DNA of 64,000 bases from Pseudochelatococcus lubricantis (GCF_011762225.1 NZ_JAASQI010000002.1:434001-498000), one strand, 5' to 3'; numbered from the stretch's first letter, positions 8,808-19,811 are shown. The notes: generated from the sequence alone by a model not told the origin. Translations and numbers: made by a program.

Positions 8808-9956
8808 ATGTCGGAAGGGATATTGCGGGTTATCGGCCTGATGAGCGGAACGTCGATGGACGGCATCGACGTGGCGCTCGTCGAGACGGATGGCGAGATC
8901 ATCCATCGTCTGGGGCCGGCCGGCTTCCATCCCTATGACACGGCCGACCGCGCGCTGCTGCGCAAGGCGATAGCAACCGCCACGACCCTGACCGACCGGG
9001 AGGCCCGCCCGGACGAGTTGGCCGACGCCGAGGATATGGTGACGCATCGCCATATCAGGGCCATCGACAGCTTCCTCTCGTCCTGCCAGTTCAACCCCGG
9101 AGAGGTCGATCTGATCGGCTTCCACGGCCAGACGGTGCTGCATCGCCCGGAAGCCGGGCTGACGGTGCAGATCGGCGACGGGCAGAAACTCGCGACGCAT
9201 GTCGGCGTGCCGGTGGTTTACGATTTCCGCGCCGCCGATGTCGCCGTGGGCGGGCAGGGCGCGCCGTTGGTGCCGCTCTTCCATCGGGCGCTGGTGCGGG
9301 CCGCGGACCTCGACGGACCGGTGGCGGTGCTCAACCTTGGCGGCGTCGCCAACGTCACCTATGTCGAATCGGCGGACGACAACGTGCTGATCGCCTGCGA
9401 CACCGGCCCCGCCAACGCGCTGATTGACGACTTCATGCTGAAGCGCACCGGCATCCCCATCGATCGCGGCGGTGTCCACGCCAGTCAGGGAAAGGTGAAC
9501 GAGTCCGTCGTCAGCGGGCTGATGCACAACGCATTCTTCCTCCTGCCGCCGCCGAAGTCGCTGGATCGTAATGCCTTTGATTTGCCCGATCTCTCAGCGC
9601 TCTCCGTGGAGGATGGCGCCGCGACGCTGACGGAATTCTCGGCGCGCGCGGTGGCGCATATCGTCCCGCTGTTGCCGCACGCGCCACGCCTGTGGATTGT
9701 CTGCGGCGGCGGTGCCCACAATGCGGAACTCGTGCGCCGCATCGGCGCCAATACCGGCGCGAAGGTCATCGTCGCGGACGATCTCGGCTGGTCGGGTGAT
9801 GCGATGGAGGCGCAGGCCTTCGCCTATCTGGCGGTGCGCAGCCTGCGCGGGCTGCCGCTGACGCTGCCCGGCACCACGGGCGTCGCGGCGCCTACGACGG
9901 GCGGCGTGCTGGCGGAGCCTGCCGCGGAGGCGGAGCTGGCGGCAGTCGCGCCATAG
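8808..9956 (+). CDS. anmK: Anhydro-N-acetylmuramic acid kinase
   Basis: Phosphorylates and hydrolyses 1,6-anhydro-MurNAc to MurNAc-6-phosphate in peptidoglycan recycling in the cytoplasm. The family hallmark GLMSGTSMDGID is at residues 10-21; DLIGFHGQTVLH, PVVYDFRAADVAVGGQGAPL and a C-terminal CGGGAHN follow. The chosen start at 8808 (MSEGILRVIGLM) has GGAG about 7 nt upstream; an in-frame ATG at 8778 also has a purine-rich upstream stretch and would add ten residues. The product is 382 residues. Divergence from tyrS is common in this bacterial group. Confidence 0.94.
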   Translation: MSEGILRVIGLMSGTSMDGIDVALVETDGEIIHRLGPAGFHPYDTADRALLRKAIATATTLTDREARPDELADAEDMVTHRHIRAIDSFLSSCQFNPGEVDLIGFHGQTVLHRPEAGLTVQIGDGQKLATHVGVPVVYDFRAADVAVGGQGAPLVPLFHRALVRAADLDGPVAVLNLGGVANVTYVESADDNVLIACDTGPANALIDDFMLKRTGIPIDRGGVHASQGKVNESVVSGLMHNAFFLLPPPKSLDRNAFDLPDLSALSVEDGAATLTEFSARAVAHIVPLLPHAPRLWIVCGGGAHNAELVRRIGANTGAKVIVADDLGWSGDAMEAQAFAYLAVRSLRGLPLTLPGTTGVAAPTTGGVLAEPAAEAELAAVAP

Positions 9957-9984
9957 GATCGGCGCTCCCGATTTGCGGATAATG

Positions 9985-10010
9985 AAAAGCGCCGGGAAGT
10001 GCCCCGGCGC
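9985..10010 (-). terminator. Rho-independent terminator of the MHS symporter gene
   Basis: On the minus strand an 8-bp GC stem (GCGCCGGG at 9989-9996 pairing with CCCGGCGC at 10003-10010) is followed by TTTT. It lies 46 nt past the symporter stop codon at 10056 and in the convergent gap with anmK, so the hairpin may also protect anmK mRNA. Confidence 0.75.
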
Positions 10011-10055
10011 CCTTGTCGTCAGCCTTGTTTCGGTGCGGCCGTATCAGTTTACCGG

Positions 10056-11738
10056 TTACGTATCGAAGGTGTTGATGTCGCGCTTGTAGGTCTCCGGCAC
10101 GAACAGCAGACCGATGACCAGCGTCATCAGAGCAATGGCGATGGGATACCACAGGCCGTAGTAGATGTTGCCGGTCGCTGCGACCATCGCGAAGATCGTG
10201 GGCGGCAGAAAGCCCCCGAACCAGCCATTGCCGATGTGATAGGGCAGCGACATGCCCGAATAGCGGATGCGGGTGGGGAACAGCTCCACGAGCTGGGCGG
10301 CGATCGGGCCGTAGACCATGGTCACCAGCAGCACGAGCACGAACAGGATCGCAACCGTAAGGCCGTAGTGCATCTTGGCGGGGTCGGCCTTGGCCGGATA
10401 GCCCGCAGCGCGGATGGCGGCGGTGAGGTCCGCTTGGAACTGCGCCGTGCGGGCCGTCCGTTCCTCGGCGGAAAGCGCCCGGGCGTCGAACGATTCGAAC
10501 GTGCGCTCGCCGATGCGGATGGCGGCGACTGTGCCGGCAGGCGCCGCGATGTTCTCATAGTTCACCGAATTGCGGGCGAGGAAGCTCTTGGCGATGTCGC
10601 AAGAGGATGTGAACTGCGCCGTGCCGACAGGGTTGAACTGGAACGAGCACTCTGACGCATCGGCGACGACCGTTACCGGCGAAGTGGCCTGCGCCGCGGC
10701 GAGATCCGGATTCGCGGCGCGGGTGAGCGCGTTGAACAGCGGGAAGTAGAGCAAGGCCGCCAGCAGGCAGCCGCCGAGGATGATAGGCTTGCGGCCGACC
10801 TTGTCCGACAGCCAGCCGAAGACGAGGAAGAACGGCGTGGCGAACGCCAGTGCGATGGCGATCTGGATGTTGGCCGTGGCCGAATCGACTTTCAGCGTCT
10901 GCGTCAGGAAGAACAGCGCGTAGAATTGGCCAGTGTACCAGACCACGGCCTGCCCGGCGGTGCTGCCGAAGAGGGCGTAAAGGCCGATCTTGGCATTTTT
11001 CCACGTGCCGAAGGCTTCGGAAAGCGGCGCCTTCGAGCCCGTGCCCTCGCTCTTCATCTTCTTGAAGGAGGGTGATTCTTCGAGCTGCGTGCGAATCCAC
11101 ACCGAGATCGCGAGCAGGACGATGGAAATGAGGAACGGCACGCGCCAGCCCCAGGCCGCGAACGCCTCCTCGCCGAGCCAGGTGCGCACGCCGAGAATCA
11201 CCAGCAGCGACAGGAACAGGCCCAGTGTGGCCGTCGTCTGGATGAAGCTGGTGTAGAAGCCGCGCCGCCCGGTCGGGGCGTGCTCGGCCACATAGGTCGC
11301 CGCGCCGCCGTACTCGCCGCCGAGCGCAAGGCCCTGCAGCAGCCGCAGGCCGATCAGGACGACGGGGGCCGCGATGCCGATCGAGGCATAGTTGGGCAGC
11401 AGGCCGACGATGAATGTCGACAGGCCCATGATGACGATGGTGATGAGGAATGTGTATTTGCGGCCGACGAGATCGCCGAGACGGCCGAAGAAAAGCGAGC
11501 CGAACGGGCGCACGGCAAAGCCCGCCGCGAAGGCGAGCAATGCGAAGATGAAGCCGGCGGTCGGGTTTACGCCCGAGAAGAATTGGGCCGCGATGATCGC
11601 CGACAGTGAGCCGTAAAGATAGAAATCGTACCATTCGAAAACGGTGCCGAGCGACGAGGCGACGATTACCTTGCGCTCTTCCCGCGTCATGGGGGCAGCA
11701 CGGGGCTTTACCCCACCAGTCGTGCTGGCGAAGCTCAT
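10056..11738 (-). CDS. MFS transporter, metabolite:H+ symporter (MHS) type, with large periplasmic insert
   Basis: A secondary transporter of the MHS group (relatives of ProP, ShiA and KgtP). The N-terminal half is typical: FEWYDFYLYGSLSAIIA in TM1, RPFGSLFFGRLGDLVGRK between TM2 and TM3, GGEYGGAATYVAE in TM5 and a charged cytoplasmic loop between TM6 and TM7. TM8 ends GWLSDKVGRK. Between TM9 (LLAALLYFPLFNAL) and TM10 (HYGLTVAILFVLVLL) lies an insert of about 115 residues (~337-453) with two cysteines (SECSF, SSCDIA). That loop should face the periplasm. This raises the length to 560 residues against ~430-450 for standard MHS proteins. Substrate unknown. AAGGA precedes the ATG at 11738. Confidence 0.88.
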   Translation of the reverse strand: MSFASTTGGVKPRAAPMTREERKVIVASSLGTVFEWYDFYLYGSLSAIIAAQFFSGVNPTAGFIFALLAFAAGFAVRPFGSLFFGRLGDLVGRKYTFLITIVIMGLSTFIVGLLPNYASIGIAAPVVLIGLRLLQGLALGGEYGGAATYVAEHAPTGRRGFYTSFIQTTATLGLFLSLLVILGVRTWLGEEAFAAWGWRVPFLISIVLLAISVWIRTQLEESPSFKKMKSEGTGSKAPLSEAFGTWKNAKIGLYALFGSTAGQAVVWYTGQFYALFFLTQTLKVDSATANIQIAIALAFATPFFLVFGWLSDKVGRKPIILGGCLLAALLYFPLFNALTRAANPDLAAAQATSPVTVVADASECSFQFNPVGTAQFTSSCDIAKSFLARNSVNYENIAAPAGTVAAIRIGERTFESFDARALSAEERTARTAQFQADLTAAIRAAGYPAKADPAKMHYGLTVAILFVLVLLVTMVYGPIAAQLVELFPTRIRYSGMSLPYHIGNGWFGGFLPPTIFAMVAATGNIYYGLWYPIAIALMTLVIGLLFVPETYKRDINTFDT

Positions 11739-12029
11739 GGAAGTAGTCCTTCTTTGCGTTTCCTGAACGACGACCGGAAGGCCTCCGCGCTCCCGGCCAG
11801 ATCGCCGGCCGCCGTCTTGCGCGGCTTGCCGGAAATCTCCCTGAACCGCCCCCGAGTTGTACGAGCCGCGCCGTTCCGGCCAGCGGGATCGGGCTGGCCG
11901 GGTGATGCCGCTTCGTCAATGCGGACAATTCATCGCCAATAATAGTTACAACAGAAACTGTTGTCCCTAAGCAATAAGTCGTCCGACAAAAGTCTTAGGT
12001 GCGCTGCGACATATTGTCTCGCCGCCGCG
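11739..12029 (-). promoter_or_regulatory. Upstream region of the MHS symporter with a 17-bp inverted repeat
   Basis: This 291-nt gap lies between rlmB (upstream on the minus strand) and the symporter. It contains a perfect inverted repeat ACAACAG AAA CTGTTGT at 11948-11964, a plausible dimeric regulator operator. Next to it, CCTAAG (11966) and CTTAGG (about 11993) form a second, longer hairpin that could end rlmB transcription. No gene is seen in this stretch. Confidence 0.45.
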
Positions 12030-12869
12030 TCATGCCGTGGGCGCGCCGAGTCGCGACGTCACGGCGTAAAGGGCGATGGCGGCGGCGTTGGAGACGTTGA
12101 GGCTCTTGATCTTCCCCGGCACGTCGAGCCGCGCGAGCACGTTGCAGCGTTCGCGCGTCAGTTGCCGCAGGCCCTTGCCCTCCGCGCCGAGCACCAACGC
12201 CAGCGGACGCCGCACGGGGATGTCGGCGAGTGGCTCGGCGCCTTCCGAATCCAGCCCGATGCACAGGAAGCCGCGCTCCGAGAGCGTCTGCAGAGCGCCC
12301 GCCAGATTGCGCACGGTTACGAACGGCACATGTTCCAGCCCGCCGGAAGCCGACTTCGCCAGCACGCCCGTCGCGGCAGGGCTGTGGCGGGCCGTGGTGA
12401 GGATGGCGTCCACGCCGAAGGCGCAGGCCGTGCGCACGATGGCACCGACATTATGCGGATCGGTGATCTGGTCTAGCACGAGAATGAACGAGTCGCGCGC
12501 GAGATCCTCCACGGTCAGCGCTGGCAGCGATTCGGCGTGCAGCAGCAGCCCCTGGTGCACCGCGTCGGCGCCCACGCGCCGGTCGATTTCGTCCGGCCTG
12601 ACGAGGGTGGGGGCAATAGGAAGGTTGTGGAAAACCTCGGAGAGGCGCCGCGCGGCATTTTCCGTCGCGAGCAGGGTGCGAAAGGCGCGTCGGGGATTCG
12701 CGAGCGCCTCCGAAACCGCGTGCCAGCCATAGAGAAGCGCGCCGTCCTCAGCGTCGTTTTCAAGCGGGCGAAGGGATTTGCGGGAAAAGGACGCGCGGCG
12801 CGGCCGCCCGTCGGCGCGCACGCCATGCGGCGGCCCTTTGCGTTGTTTTCCGGAGCTTTTTTCGGTCAT
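12030..12869 (-). CDS. rlmB: 23S rRNA 2'-O-methyltransferase, TrmH/RlmB family
   Basis: A SPOUT methyltransferase expected to methylate the ribose of G2251 in 23S rRNA. The product is 279 residues: a basic N-terminal tail, an L30e-like substrate-binding domain (LYGWHAVSEALANPRR) and the knotted catalytic domain. The three SPOUT motifs are visible: LDQITDPHNVGAIVRTA (motif 1), LVLGAEGKGLRQL (motif 2) and GKIKSLNVSNAAAIALY (motif 3). The ATG at 12869 begins MTEKSSGKQRKG; upstream in-frame starts add only low-complexity residues. It is divergent from the tRNA-Tyr/tuf cluster, a frequent arrangement in alphaproteobacteria. Confidence 0.9.
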   Translation of the reverse strand: MTEKSSGKQRKGPPHGVRADGRPRRASFSRKSLRPLENDAEDGALLYGWHAVSEALANPRRAFRTLLATENAARRLSEVFHNLPIAPTLVRPDEIDRRVGADAVHQGLLLHAESLPALTVEDLARDSFILVLDQITDPHNVGAIVRTACAFGVDAILTTARHSPAATGVLAKSASGGLEHVPFVTVRNLAGALQTLSERGFLCIGLDSEGAEPLADIPVRRPLALVLGAEGKGLRQLTRERCNVLARLDVPGKIKSLNVSNAAAIALYAVTSRLGAPTA

Positions 12870-12938
12870 TCGCGCTGCCTCGTGCTGGAAAGGCATAGGT
12901 TGCATGTGTCGCGAAGCTTTGCCAGTTCGCATTAGGTG

Positions 12939-12967
12939 TTGACATGGGGGAGCGCATCGCCCTAAGA
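12939..12967 (+). promoter_or_regulatory. Putative sigma-70 promoter of the tRNA-Tyr/tRNA-Gly/tuf/tRNA-Trp unit
   Basis: TTGACA (12939-12944) is a perfect -35 hexamer; after 17 nt CTAAGA (12962-12967) is a weak but plausible -10. It sits about 88 nt before the mature 5' end of tRNA-Tyr and within the divergent gap to rlmB. No experimental support. Confidence 0.45.
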
Positions 12968-13054
12968 ACCGCCCGCTGCTTCCGCCGAAGGGGAGGCCGC
13001 TCCGGCGGATTGTCCGGGACGGCTTTCCAGAGCGGCGGTCTGGCGGGATGGGCC

Positions 13055-13139
13055 GGAGGGGTGCCCGAGTGGTTAAAGGGGACGGACTGTAAATCCGTTG
13101 GCTACGCCTACGTTGGTTCGAATCCAACCCCCTCCACCA
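13055..13139 (+). tRNA. tRNA-Tyr (anticodon GTA)
   Basis: An 85-nt gene with encoded CCA. The acceptor stem is GGAGGGG/CCCCTCC, the anticodon stem ACGGA/TCCGT with loop CTGTAAA (GTA at 13089-13091), a long variable arm typical of class II tRNA-Tyr follows, then the T arm GGTTCGAATCC. It is the first gene of the tRNA-tRNA-tuf cluster, matching the ancestral tyrU-glyT-tufB order known from enterobacteria. Confidence 0.97.
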
Positions 13140-13158
13140 TCCATCCTGACTGTATCGT

Positions 13159-13232
13159 GCGGGTGTAGCTCAATGGTAGAGCAACAGCCTTCCAAGCTGA
13201 TGACGAGGGTTCGATTCCCTTCACCCGCTCCA
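13159..13232 (+). tRNA. tRNA-Gly (anticodon TCC)
   Basis: A 74-nt gene with encoded CCA. The acceptor stem is GCGGGTG/CACCCGC, the anticodon loop CTTCCAA (TCC at 13191-13193), and the T arm GAGGGTTCGATTCCCTT. Position 27-43 of the anticodon stem is an A-A mismatch. It lies 19 nt after tRNA-Tyr and presumably is processed from the same transcript. Confidence 0.97.
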
Positions 13233-13410
13233 TACGGCTGTACAGACCGTTTCGCAGGTATGGCGGAACGGACGCTAGGCTTGGGTTGAGGTGTTTGGGA
13301 ATCGGTGCTGCCCCGGCCATTAAGTGCAACGGACGGCGGAGTACCCCGGGGACTATCTGCTTTTGTGATGGGCAGAAGTCGTTTCAGGATGGGACGAGAG
13401 AGCGACGTCG

Positions 13411-14601
13411 ATGGCGAAGGAAAAGTTTGAGCGGACGAAGCCGCATTGTAACATCGGTACGATCGGCCACGTTGACCACGGCAAGACGTCGCTGACAGCA
13501 GCGATCACGAAGGTTCTTGCGGAAGTTGGCGGCGCTTCGTTCACGGCGTACGACCAGATCGACAAGGCGCCTGAAGAGAAGGCGCGTGGTATCACGATCT
13601 CGACGTCGCACGTTGAATACGAGACGGCGAACCGTCACTACGCGCACGTTGACTGCCCCGGCCACGCTGACTACGTGAAGAACATGATCACGGGCGCGGC
13701 ACAGATGGATGGCGCGATCCTCGTGGTGTCTTCGGCGGACGGCCCGATGCCTCAGACGCGCGAGCACATCCTGCTTGCGCGTCAGGTTGGTGTTCCGGCG
13801 CTTGTTGTGTTCATGAACAAGGTTGACCAGGTCGACGATCCTGAACTGCTTGAGCTCGTTGAGCTGGAGATCCGCGAACTTCTGTCGAAGTACGAGTTCC
13901 CCGGCGACGACATCCCTGTGGTCAAGGGCTCTGCGCTTGCTGCGCTTGAGGACACGAACCGTGAAATCGGGCACGACGCGATCGTCAAGCTGATGGAAGC
14001 GGTCGATGCGTATATCCCGCAGCCTGAGCGTCCGGTTGACCAGCCGTTCCTGATGCCTGTTGAGGACGTCTTCTCGATCTCGGGCCGCGGCACGGTCGTG
14101 ACGGGCCGCGTTGAGCGCGGGATTGTCAAGGTTGGCGAGGAAGTCGAGATCGTTGGCATCCGCCCGACGGTTAAGACGACTGTGACGGGCGTCGAGATGT
14201 TCCGCAAGCTTCTTGATCAGGGGCAGGCTGGCGACAACATCGGCGCGCTGCTTCGCGGGACGAAGCGCGAGGACGTTGAACGCGGTCAGGTTCTTGCGAA
14301 GCCGGGTTCTGTGAAGCCGCACACGAAGTTCAAGGCAGAAGCCTACATCCTGACGAAGGAAGAGGGCGGTCGCCACACGCCGTTCTTCGGGAACTACCGT
14401 CCGCAGTTTTACTTCCGGACGACGGACGTGACGGGTATCGTGCACCTTCCTGAAGGAACTGAAATGGTGATGCCTGGGGATAACATCTCCATGGAAGTGC
14501 ACCTGATCGTTCCGATCGCGATGGAAGAGAAGCTTCGCTTCGCTATCCGCGAAGGTGGCCGTACCGTCGGCGCCGGCGTCGTCGCCGAAATCATCGAGTG
14601 A
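13411..14601 (+). CDS. tuf: Elongation factor Tu (copy 1, tufB position)
   Basis: EF-Tu delivers aminoacyl-tRNA to the ribosome in a GTP-dependent way. The 396-residue protein has GHVDHGKT at 19-26 (P-loop), the DCPGH switch II motif, NKVD for guanine specificity, and two C-terminal beta-barrel domains. It follows tRNA-Tyr and tRNA-Gly and precedes tRNA-Trp, the classical tufB context. The second copy at 18470-19660 encodes the same protein; I count only five silent nucleotide differences. Sequence identity stops sharply at the start and stop codons, as expected for gene conversion confined to the coding region. Confidence 0.98.
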   Translation: MAKEKFERTKPHCNIGTIGHVDHGKTSLTAAITKVLAEVGGASFTAYDQIDKAPEEKARGITISTSHVEYETANRHYAHVDCPGHADYVKNMITGAAQMDGAILVVSSADGPMPQTREHILLARQVGVPALVVFMNKVDQVDDPELLELVELEIRELLSKYEFPGDDIPVVKGSALAALEDTNREIGHDAIVKLMEAVDAYIPQPERPVDQPFLMPVEDVFSISGRGTVVTGRVERGIVKVGEEVEIVGIRPTVKTTVTGVEMFRKLLDQGQAGDNIGALLRGTKREDVERGQVLAKPGSVKPHTKFKAEAYILTKEEGGRHTPFFGNYRPQFYFRTTDVTGIVHLPEGTEMVMPGDNISMEVHLIVPIAMEEKLRFAIREGGRTVGAGVVAEIIE

Positions 14602-14714
14602 TGACCGGTCTGTCGAAAGCGCGTTTTTGATGGATGCGCTTTCGAGGCCAATGCGATACAAGGAAGCGGCGGCTGCGCCGCTTCTGTTGCCCGGAGCGAA
14701 TCGGGCAATCGTTT

Positions 14715-14791
14715 AGGAGTGTAGCTCAACTGGCTAGAGCACCGGTCTCCAAAACCGGGGGTTGGGGGTTCGAGTCCCTCCACTCCTGCCA
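14715..14791 (+). tRNA. tRNA-Trp (anticodon CCA)
   Basis: A 77-nt gene with encoded CCA. The acceptor stem is AGGAGTG/CACTCCT, the anticodon stem CCGGT/ACCGG with loop CTCCAAA (CCA at 14749-14751). It lies 113 nt after tuf copy 1. In most alphaproteobacteria this tRNA is directly followed by secE and nusG; here it is not. Confidence 0.97.
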
Positions 14792-15360
14792 TCCGGCAGG
14801 AACTTGCATATCGGAACCTCCAACGCCTGGTATTGCCCGCACTGCGGCAACGCCGGGCGATGTCGTTTCTGGTAGCCGGCGGCAGGTGGGGCGCCGGCAA
14901 TGCGAAACAGCCGGCGGTGTCTCTGAAGATTCATGGTTTCGTAAGAGTCATGGGCCTTGACTGACGCCGAATCTGAATGTAAAGAAGTTCGACTTTCGGT
15001 AAGCCGTAGGTGTTCTGGTTCGAGGCGCCGAGCCTTGATGGGCGAACCCTAAACGTTGCCGTTTCTAGCACCGACTGGCCGCAAGTATGGCTTGATAGTC
15101 AGATCTGGAGCATGACCGGGCAAACGTTCGGTCCTCTGCCTGCGCAAGTGCTTGAAACCATCGGGTTTCAGGCACAATTGTGCGTTGTCTGTCGATGGTC
15201 ATTGCTGTCGGCGGTTCTGGTCGCGGCGGTGCGGCGATTTCAGGGTATTCAGGGCTTTCGGGTTCTGAGAGATGCCGGGTTCGGAGAAATAACACGGCCT
15301 ACGGCCGGCCAGGCGGATGGTTGTTGACCGTCCCGCGGTTGAAAGCGAGAGAAGAAGAGT
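14792..15360 (+). other. 569-nt gene-free region between tRNA-Trp and rpsL (place of the missing secE-rpoC block)
   Basis: I see no convincing gene: the longest plus-strand frame (15010-15327) has no ribosome-binding site, no motif, and a composition unlike its neighbours. A possible promoter is TTGACT at 14957-14962 with a weak TAAAGA 17 nt later, ~400 nt before rpsL. Two inverted repeats stand close together: TGAAACC/GGTTTCA around 15152-15170 and the palindrome GCACAATTGTGC at 15172-15183. Known alphaproteobacterial order would place secE, nusG, rplK, rplA, rplJ, rplL, rpoB and rpoC here. None is present. Confidence 0.6.
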
Positions 15361-15732
15361 ATGCCGACGATCAGCCAGCTGATCCGCAAGCCGCGGACGG
15401 CGCAGAAAAGCCGGAACAAGGTTCCTGCCCTTGAGGCCTGCCCGCAGAAGCGGGGTGTGTGCACGCGCGTCTACACGACGACGCCGAAGAAGCCCAACTC
15501 GGCTCTTCGTAAGGTGGCCAAGGTCCGTCTGACCAACGGCTTCGAGGTGATCGGATACATCCCTGGCGAGGGTCACAATCTTCAGGAGCACTCCGTGGTC
15601 ATGATCCGCGGTGGCCGCGTGAAGGATCTTCCGGGTGTGCGTTACCACATTCTGCGCGGCGTCCTCGATACGCAGGGCGTCAAGAACCGCAAGCAGCGCC
15701 GTTCGAAGTACGGTGCGAAGCGTCCGAAGTAA
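15361..15732 (+). CDS. rpsL: 30S ribosomal protein S12
   Basis: S12 lies at the decoding centre and controls accuracy. The 123-residue protein carries [18 protein letters not shown] and the [12 protein letters not shown] loop; the lysines whose substitution gives streptomycin resistance (in PKKPNS and VKDLP) are unaltered, so a streptomycin-sensitive form is expected. ATG at 15361 follows AGAGAAGAAGAGT. It opens the rpsL-rpsG-fusA-tuf str operon. Confidence 0.98.
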   Translation: MPTISQLIRKPRTAQKSRNKVPALEACPQKRGVCTRVYTTTPKKPNSALRKVAKVRLTNGFEVIGYIPGEGHNLQEHSVVMIRGGRVKDLPGVRYHILRGVLDTQGVKNRKQRRSKYGAKRPK

Positions 15733-15829
15733 GATGTAGCTGGCCTCCCCGGGGCCGTGCATCCCAGTGTAGTTCGGATAATCGCAGCAAGGCTCGGTTA
15801 TCATTCAAAGTTAGGCGGAGCGAAAGCCG

Positions 15830-16300
15830 ATGTCCCGTCGCCATAGCGCGGAAAAACGAGAGATCATCCCGGACGCGAAGTTCGGCGATATCGTCGTGAC
15901 CAAGTTCATGAATTCCATCATGCGTGACGGCAAGAAGTCCGCAGCCGAGACGATTGTCTATGGCGCGTTCGATGTCGTTGAGCAGAAGCTGAAGACCGAG
16001 CCGCTCGCCGTTTTCAAGCAGGCGCTTGACAACGTGTCGCCGGCCATCGAGGTCCGTTCCCGTCGCGTCGGCGGCGCCACTTATCAGGTTCCGGTCGAGG
16101 TTCGCACCGAACGCCGCCAGGCGCTGGCGATCCGCTGGCTCATCCAGGCCGCGCGTGCACGCAACGACCGTACAATGGTGGAGCGTCTGTCGGCCGAGCT
16201 GATGGATGCCTCGAGCAACCGTGGCAACGCCGTCAAGAAGCGTGAAGACACGCATCGCATGGCGGAGGCCAACCGCGCCTTTTCGCATTACCGCTGGTAA
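15830..16300 (+). CDS. rpsG: 30S ribosomal protein S7
   Basis: S7 nucleates assembly of the 16S rRNA 3' major domain and, in enterobacteria, represses the str operon. The 156-residue protein starts [15 protein letters not shown] and includes the conserved [16 protein letters not shown] and a C-terminal [15 protein letters not shown]. It sits 97 nt after rpsL and 27 nt before fusA. AGGCGGAG lies upstream of the ATG. Confidence 0.98.
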   Translation: MSRRHSAEKREIIPDAKFGDIVVTKFMNSIMRDGKKSAAETIVYGAFDVVEQKLKTEPLAVFKQALDNVSPAIEVRSRRVGGATYQVPVEVRTERRQALAIRWLIQAARARNDRTMVERLSAELMDASSNRGNAVKKREDTHRMAEANRAFSHYRW

Positions 16301-16327
16301 AGAACCGGGTCTAACGGAGCCACGACG

Positions 16328-18397
<2,070 letters not shown>

Positions 18398-18469
18398 GCG
18401 GTTGGCTTACGCTTCATCATTCAGGAATTTATTCGACCCCGGGTCGAGTTGTTTTCAGGGAGCCGCAAG

Positions 18470-19660
18470 ATGGCGAAGGAAAAGTTTGAGCGGACGAAGC
18501 CGCATTGTAACATCGGTACGATCGGCCACGTTGACCACGGCAAGACGTCGCTGACAGCAGCGATCACGAAGGTTCTTGCGGAAGTTGGCGGCGCTTCGTT
18601 CACGGCGTACGACCAGATCGACAAGGCGCCTGAAGAGAAGGCGCGTGGTATCACGATCTCGACGTCGCACGTTGAATACGAGACGGCGAACCGTCACTAC
18701 GCGCACGTTGACTGCCCCGGCCACGCTGACTACGTGAAGAACATGATCACGGGCGCGGCACAGATGGATGGCGCGATCCTCGTGGTGTCTTCGGCTGACG
18801 GCCCGATGCCTCAGACGCGCGAGCACATCCTGCTTGCGCGTCAGGTTGGTGTTCCGGCGCTTGTTGTGTTCATGAACAAGGTTGACCAGGTCGACGATCC
18901 TGAACTGCTCGAGCTCGTTGAGCTGGAGATCCGCGAACTTCTGTCGAAGTACGAGTTCCCCGGCGACGACATCCCTGTGGTCAAGGGCTCTGCGCTTGCT
19001 GCGCTTGAGGACACGAACCGTGAAATCGGGCACGACGCGATCGTCAAGCTGATGGAAGCGGTCGATGCGTATATCCCGCAGCCTGAGCGTCCGGTTGACC
19101 AGCCGTTCCTGATGCCTGTTGAGGACGTCTTCTCGATCTCGGGCCGCGGCACGGTCGTGACGGGCCGCGTTGAGCGCGGGATTGTCAAGGTAGGCGAGGA
19201 AGTCGAGATCGTTGGCATCCGCCCGACGGTTAAGACGACTGTGACGGGCGTCGAGATGTTCCGCAAGCTTCTTGATCAGGGGCAGGCTGGCGACAACATC
19301 GGCGCGCTGCTTCGCGGGACGAAGCGCGAGGACGTTGAACGCGGTCAGGTTCTTGCGAAGCCGGGTTCTGTGAAGCCGCACACGAAGTTCAAGGCAGAAG
19401 CCTACATCCTGACGAAGGAAGAGGGCGGGCGGCACACGCCGTTCTTCGGGAACTACCGTCCGCAGTTTTACTTCCGGACGACGGACGTGACGGGTATCGT
19501 GCACCTTCCTGAAGGAACTGAAATGGTGATGCCTGGGGATAACATCTCCATGGAAGTGCACCTGATCGTTCCGATCGCGATGGAAGAGAAGCTTCGCTTC
19601 GCTATCCGCGAAGGTGGCCGTACCGTCGGCGCCGGCGTCGTCGCCGAAATCATCGAGTGA
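18470..19660 (+). CDS. tuf: Elongation factor Tu (copy 2, tufA position)
   Basis: The second EF-Tu gene, in the classical position after fusA. The 396-residue protein is identical to that of copy 1 as far as I can read. The observed differences are silent third-position changes: GCG/GCT near 18796, CTT/CTC near 18910, GTT/GTA near 19192, and adjacent GGT/GGG and CGC/CGG near 19428. The start is ATG at 18470 ([10 protein letters not shown]); an upstream in-frame ATG at 18449 is rejected because the family starts here. The flanks of the two copies are unrelated. Confidence 0.98.
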   Translation: MAKEKFERTKPHCNIGTIGHVDHGKTSLTAAITKVLAEVGGASFTAYDQIDKAPEEKARGITISTSHVEYETANRHYAHVDCPGHADYVKNMITGAAQMDGAILVVSSADGPMPQTREHILLARQVGVPALVVFMNKVDQVDDPELLELVELEIRELLSKYEFPGDDIPVVKGSALAALEDTNREIGHDAIVKLMEAVDAYIPQPERPVDQPFLMPVEDVFSISGRGTVVTGRVERGIVKVGEEVEIVGIRPTVKTTVTGVEMFRKLLDQGQAGDNIGALLRGTKREDVERGQVLAKPGSVKPHTKFKAEAYILTKEEGGRHTPFFGNYRPQFYFRTTDVTGIVHLPEGTEMVMPGDNISMEVHLIVPIAMEEKLRFAIREGGRTVGAGVVAEIIE

Positions 19661-19737
19661 TTTGTTTGCCGTGGATGCTGGCCTGACGGCCTGCGTCCGT
19701 CAATAGAGCTGTTCGCAGTTCTAAACCTTTTGTTAAT

Positions 19738-19781
19738 GCATCAAATTTTCCGGAAAGTAAGTATACTTTCCGGTTTGATGC
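19738..19781 (+). promoter_or_regulatory. Bulged 18-bp hairpin between tuf and rpsJ
   Basis: GCATCAAA (19738-19745), TTTT, CCGGAAAGTA (19750-19759), loop AGTA, TACTTTCCGG (19764-19773) and TTTGATGC (19774-19781). The arms pair perfectly over 18 bp with one TTTT bulge on the 5' side. There is no trailing T-run, so it is not a standard terminator. It lies 31 nt before the rpsJ start and could be an S10-operon leader element or a processing site. Confidence 0.6.
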
Positions 19782-19811
19782 TCTAGCCGGGATCGGCCTG
19801 AGGTTTCTGTC

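Noticed and set aside
13233-13410. Search for a tRNA-Thr gene between tRNA-Gly and tuf, as in the enterobacterial tufB operon
   Set aside because: No cloverleaf or T-arm GGTTCGAATCC-like sequence is present in this gap.
15010-15327. 105-codon frame between tRNA-Trp and rpsL considered as a secE replacement or novel gene
   Set aside because: No ribosome-binding site, no SecE-like single membrane helix with the conserved WPTR segment, and no motif.
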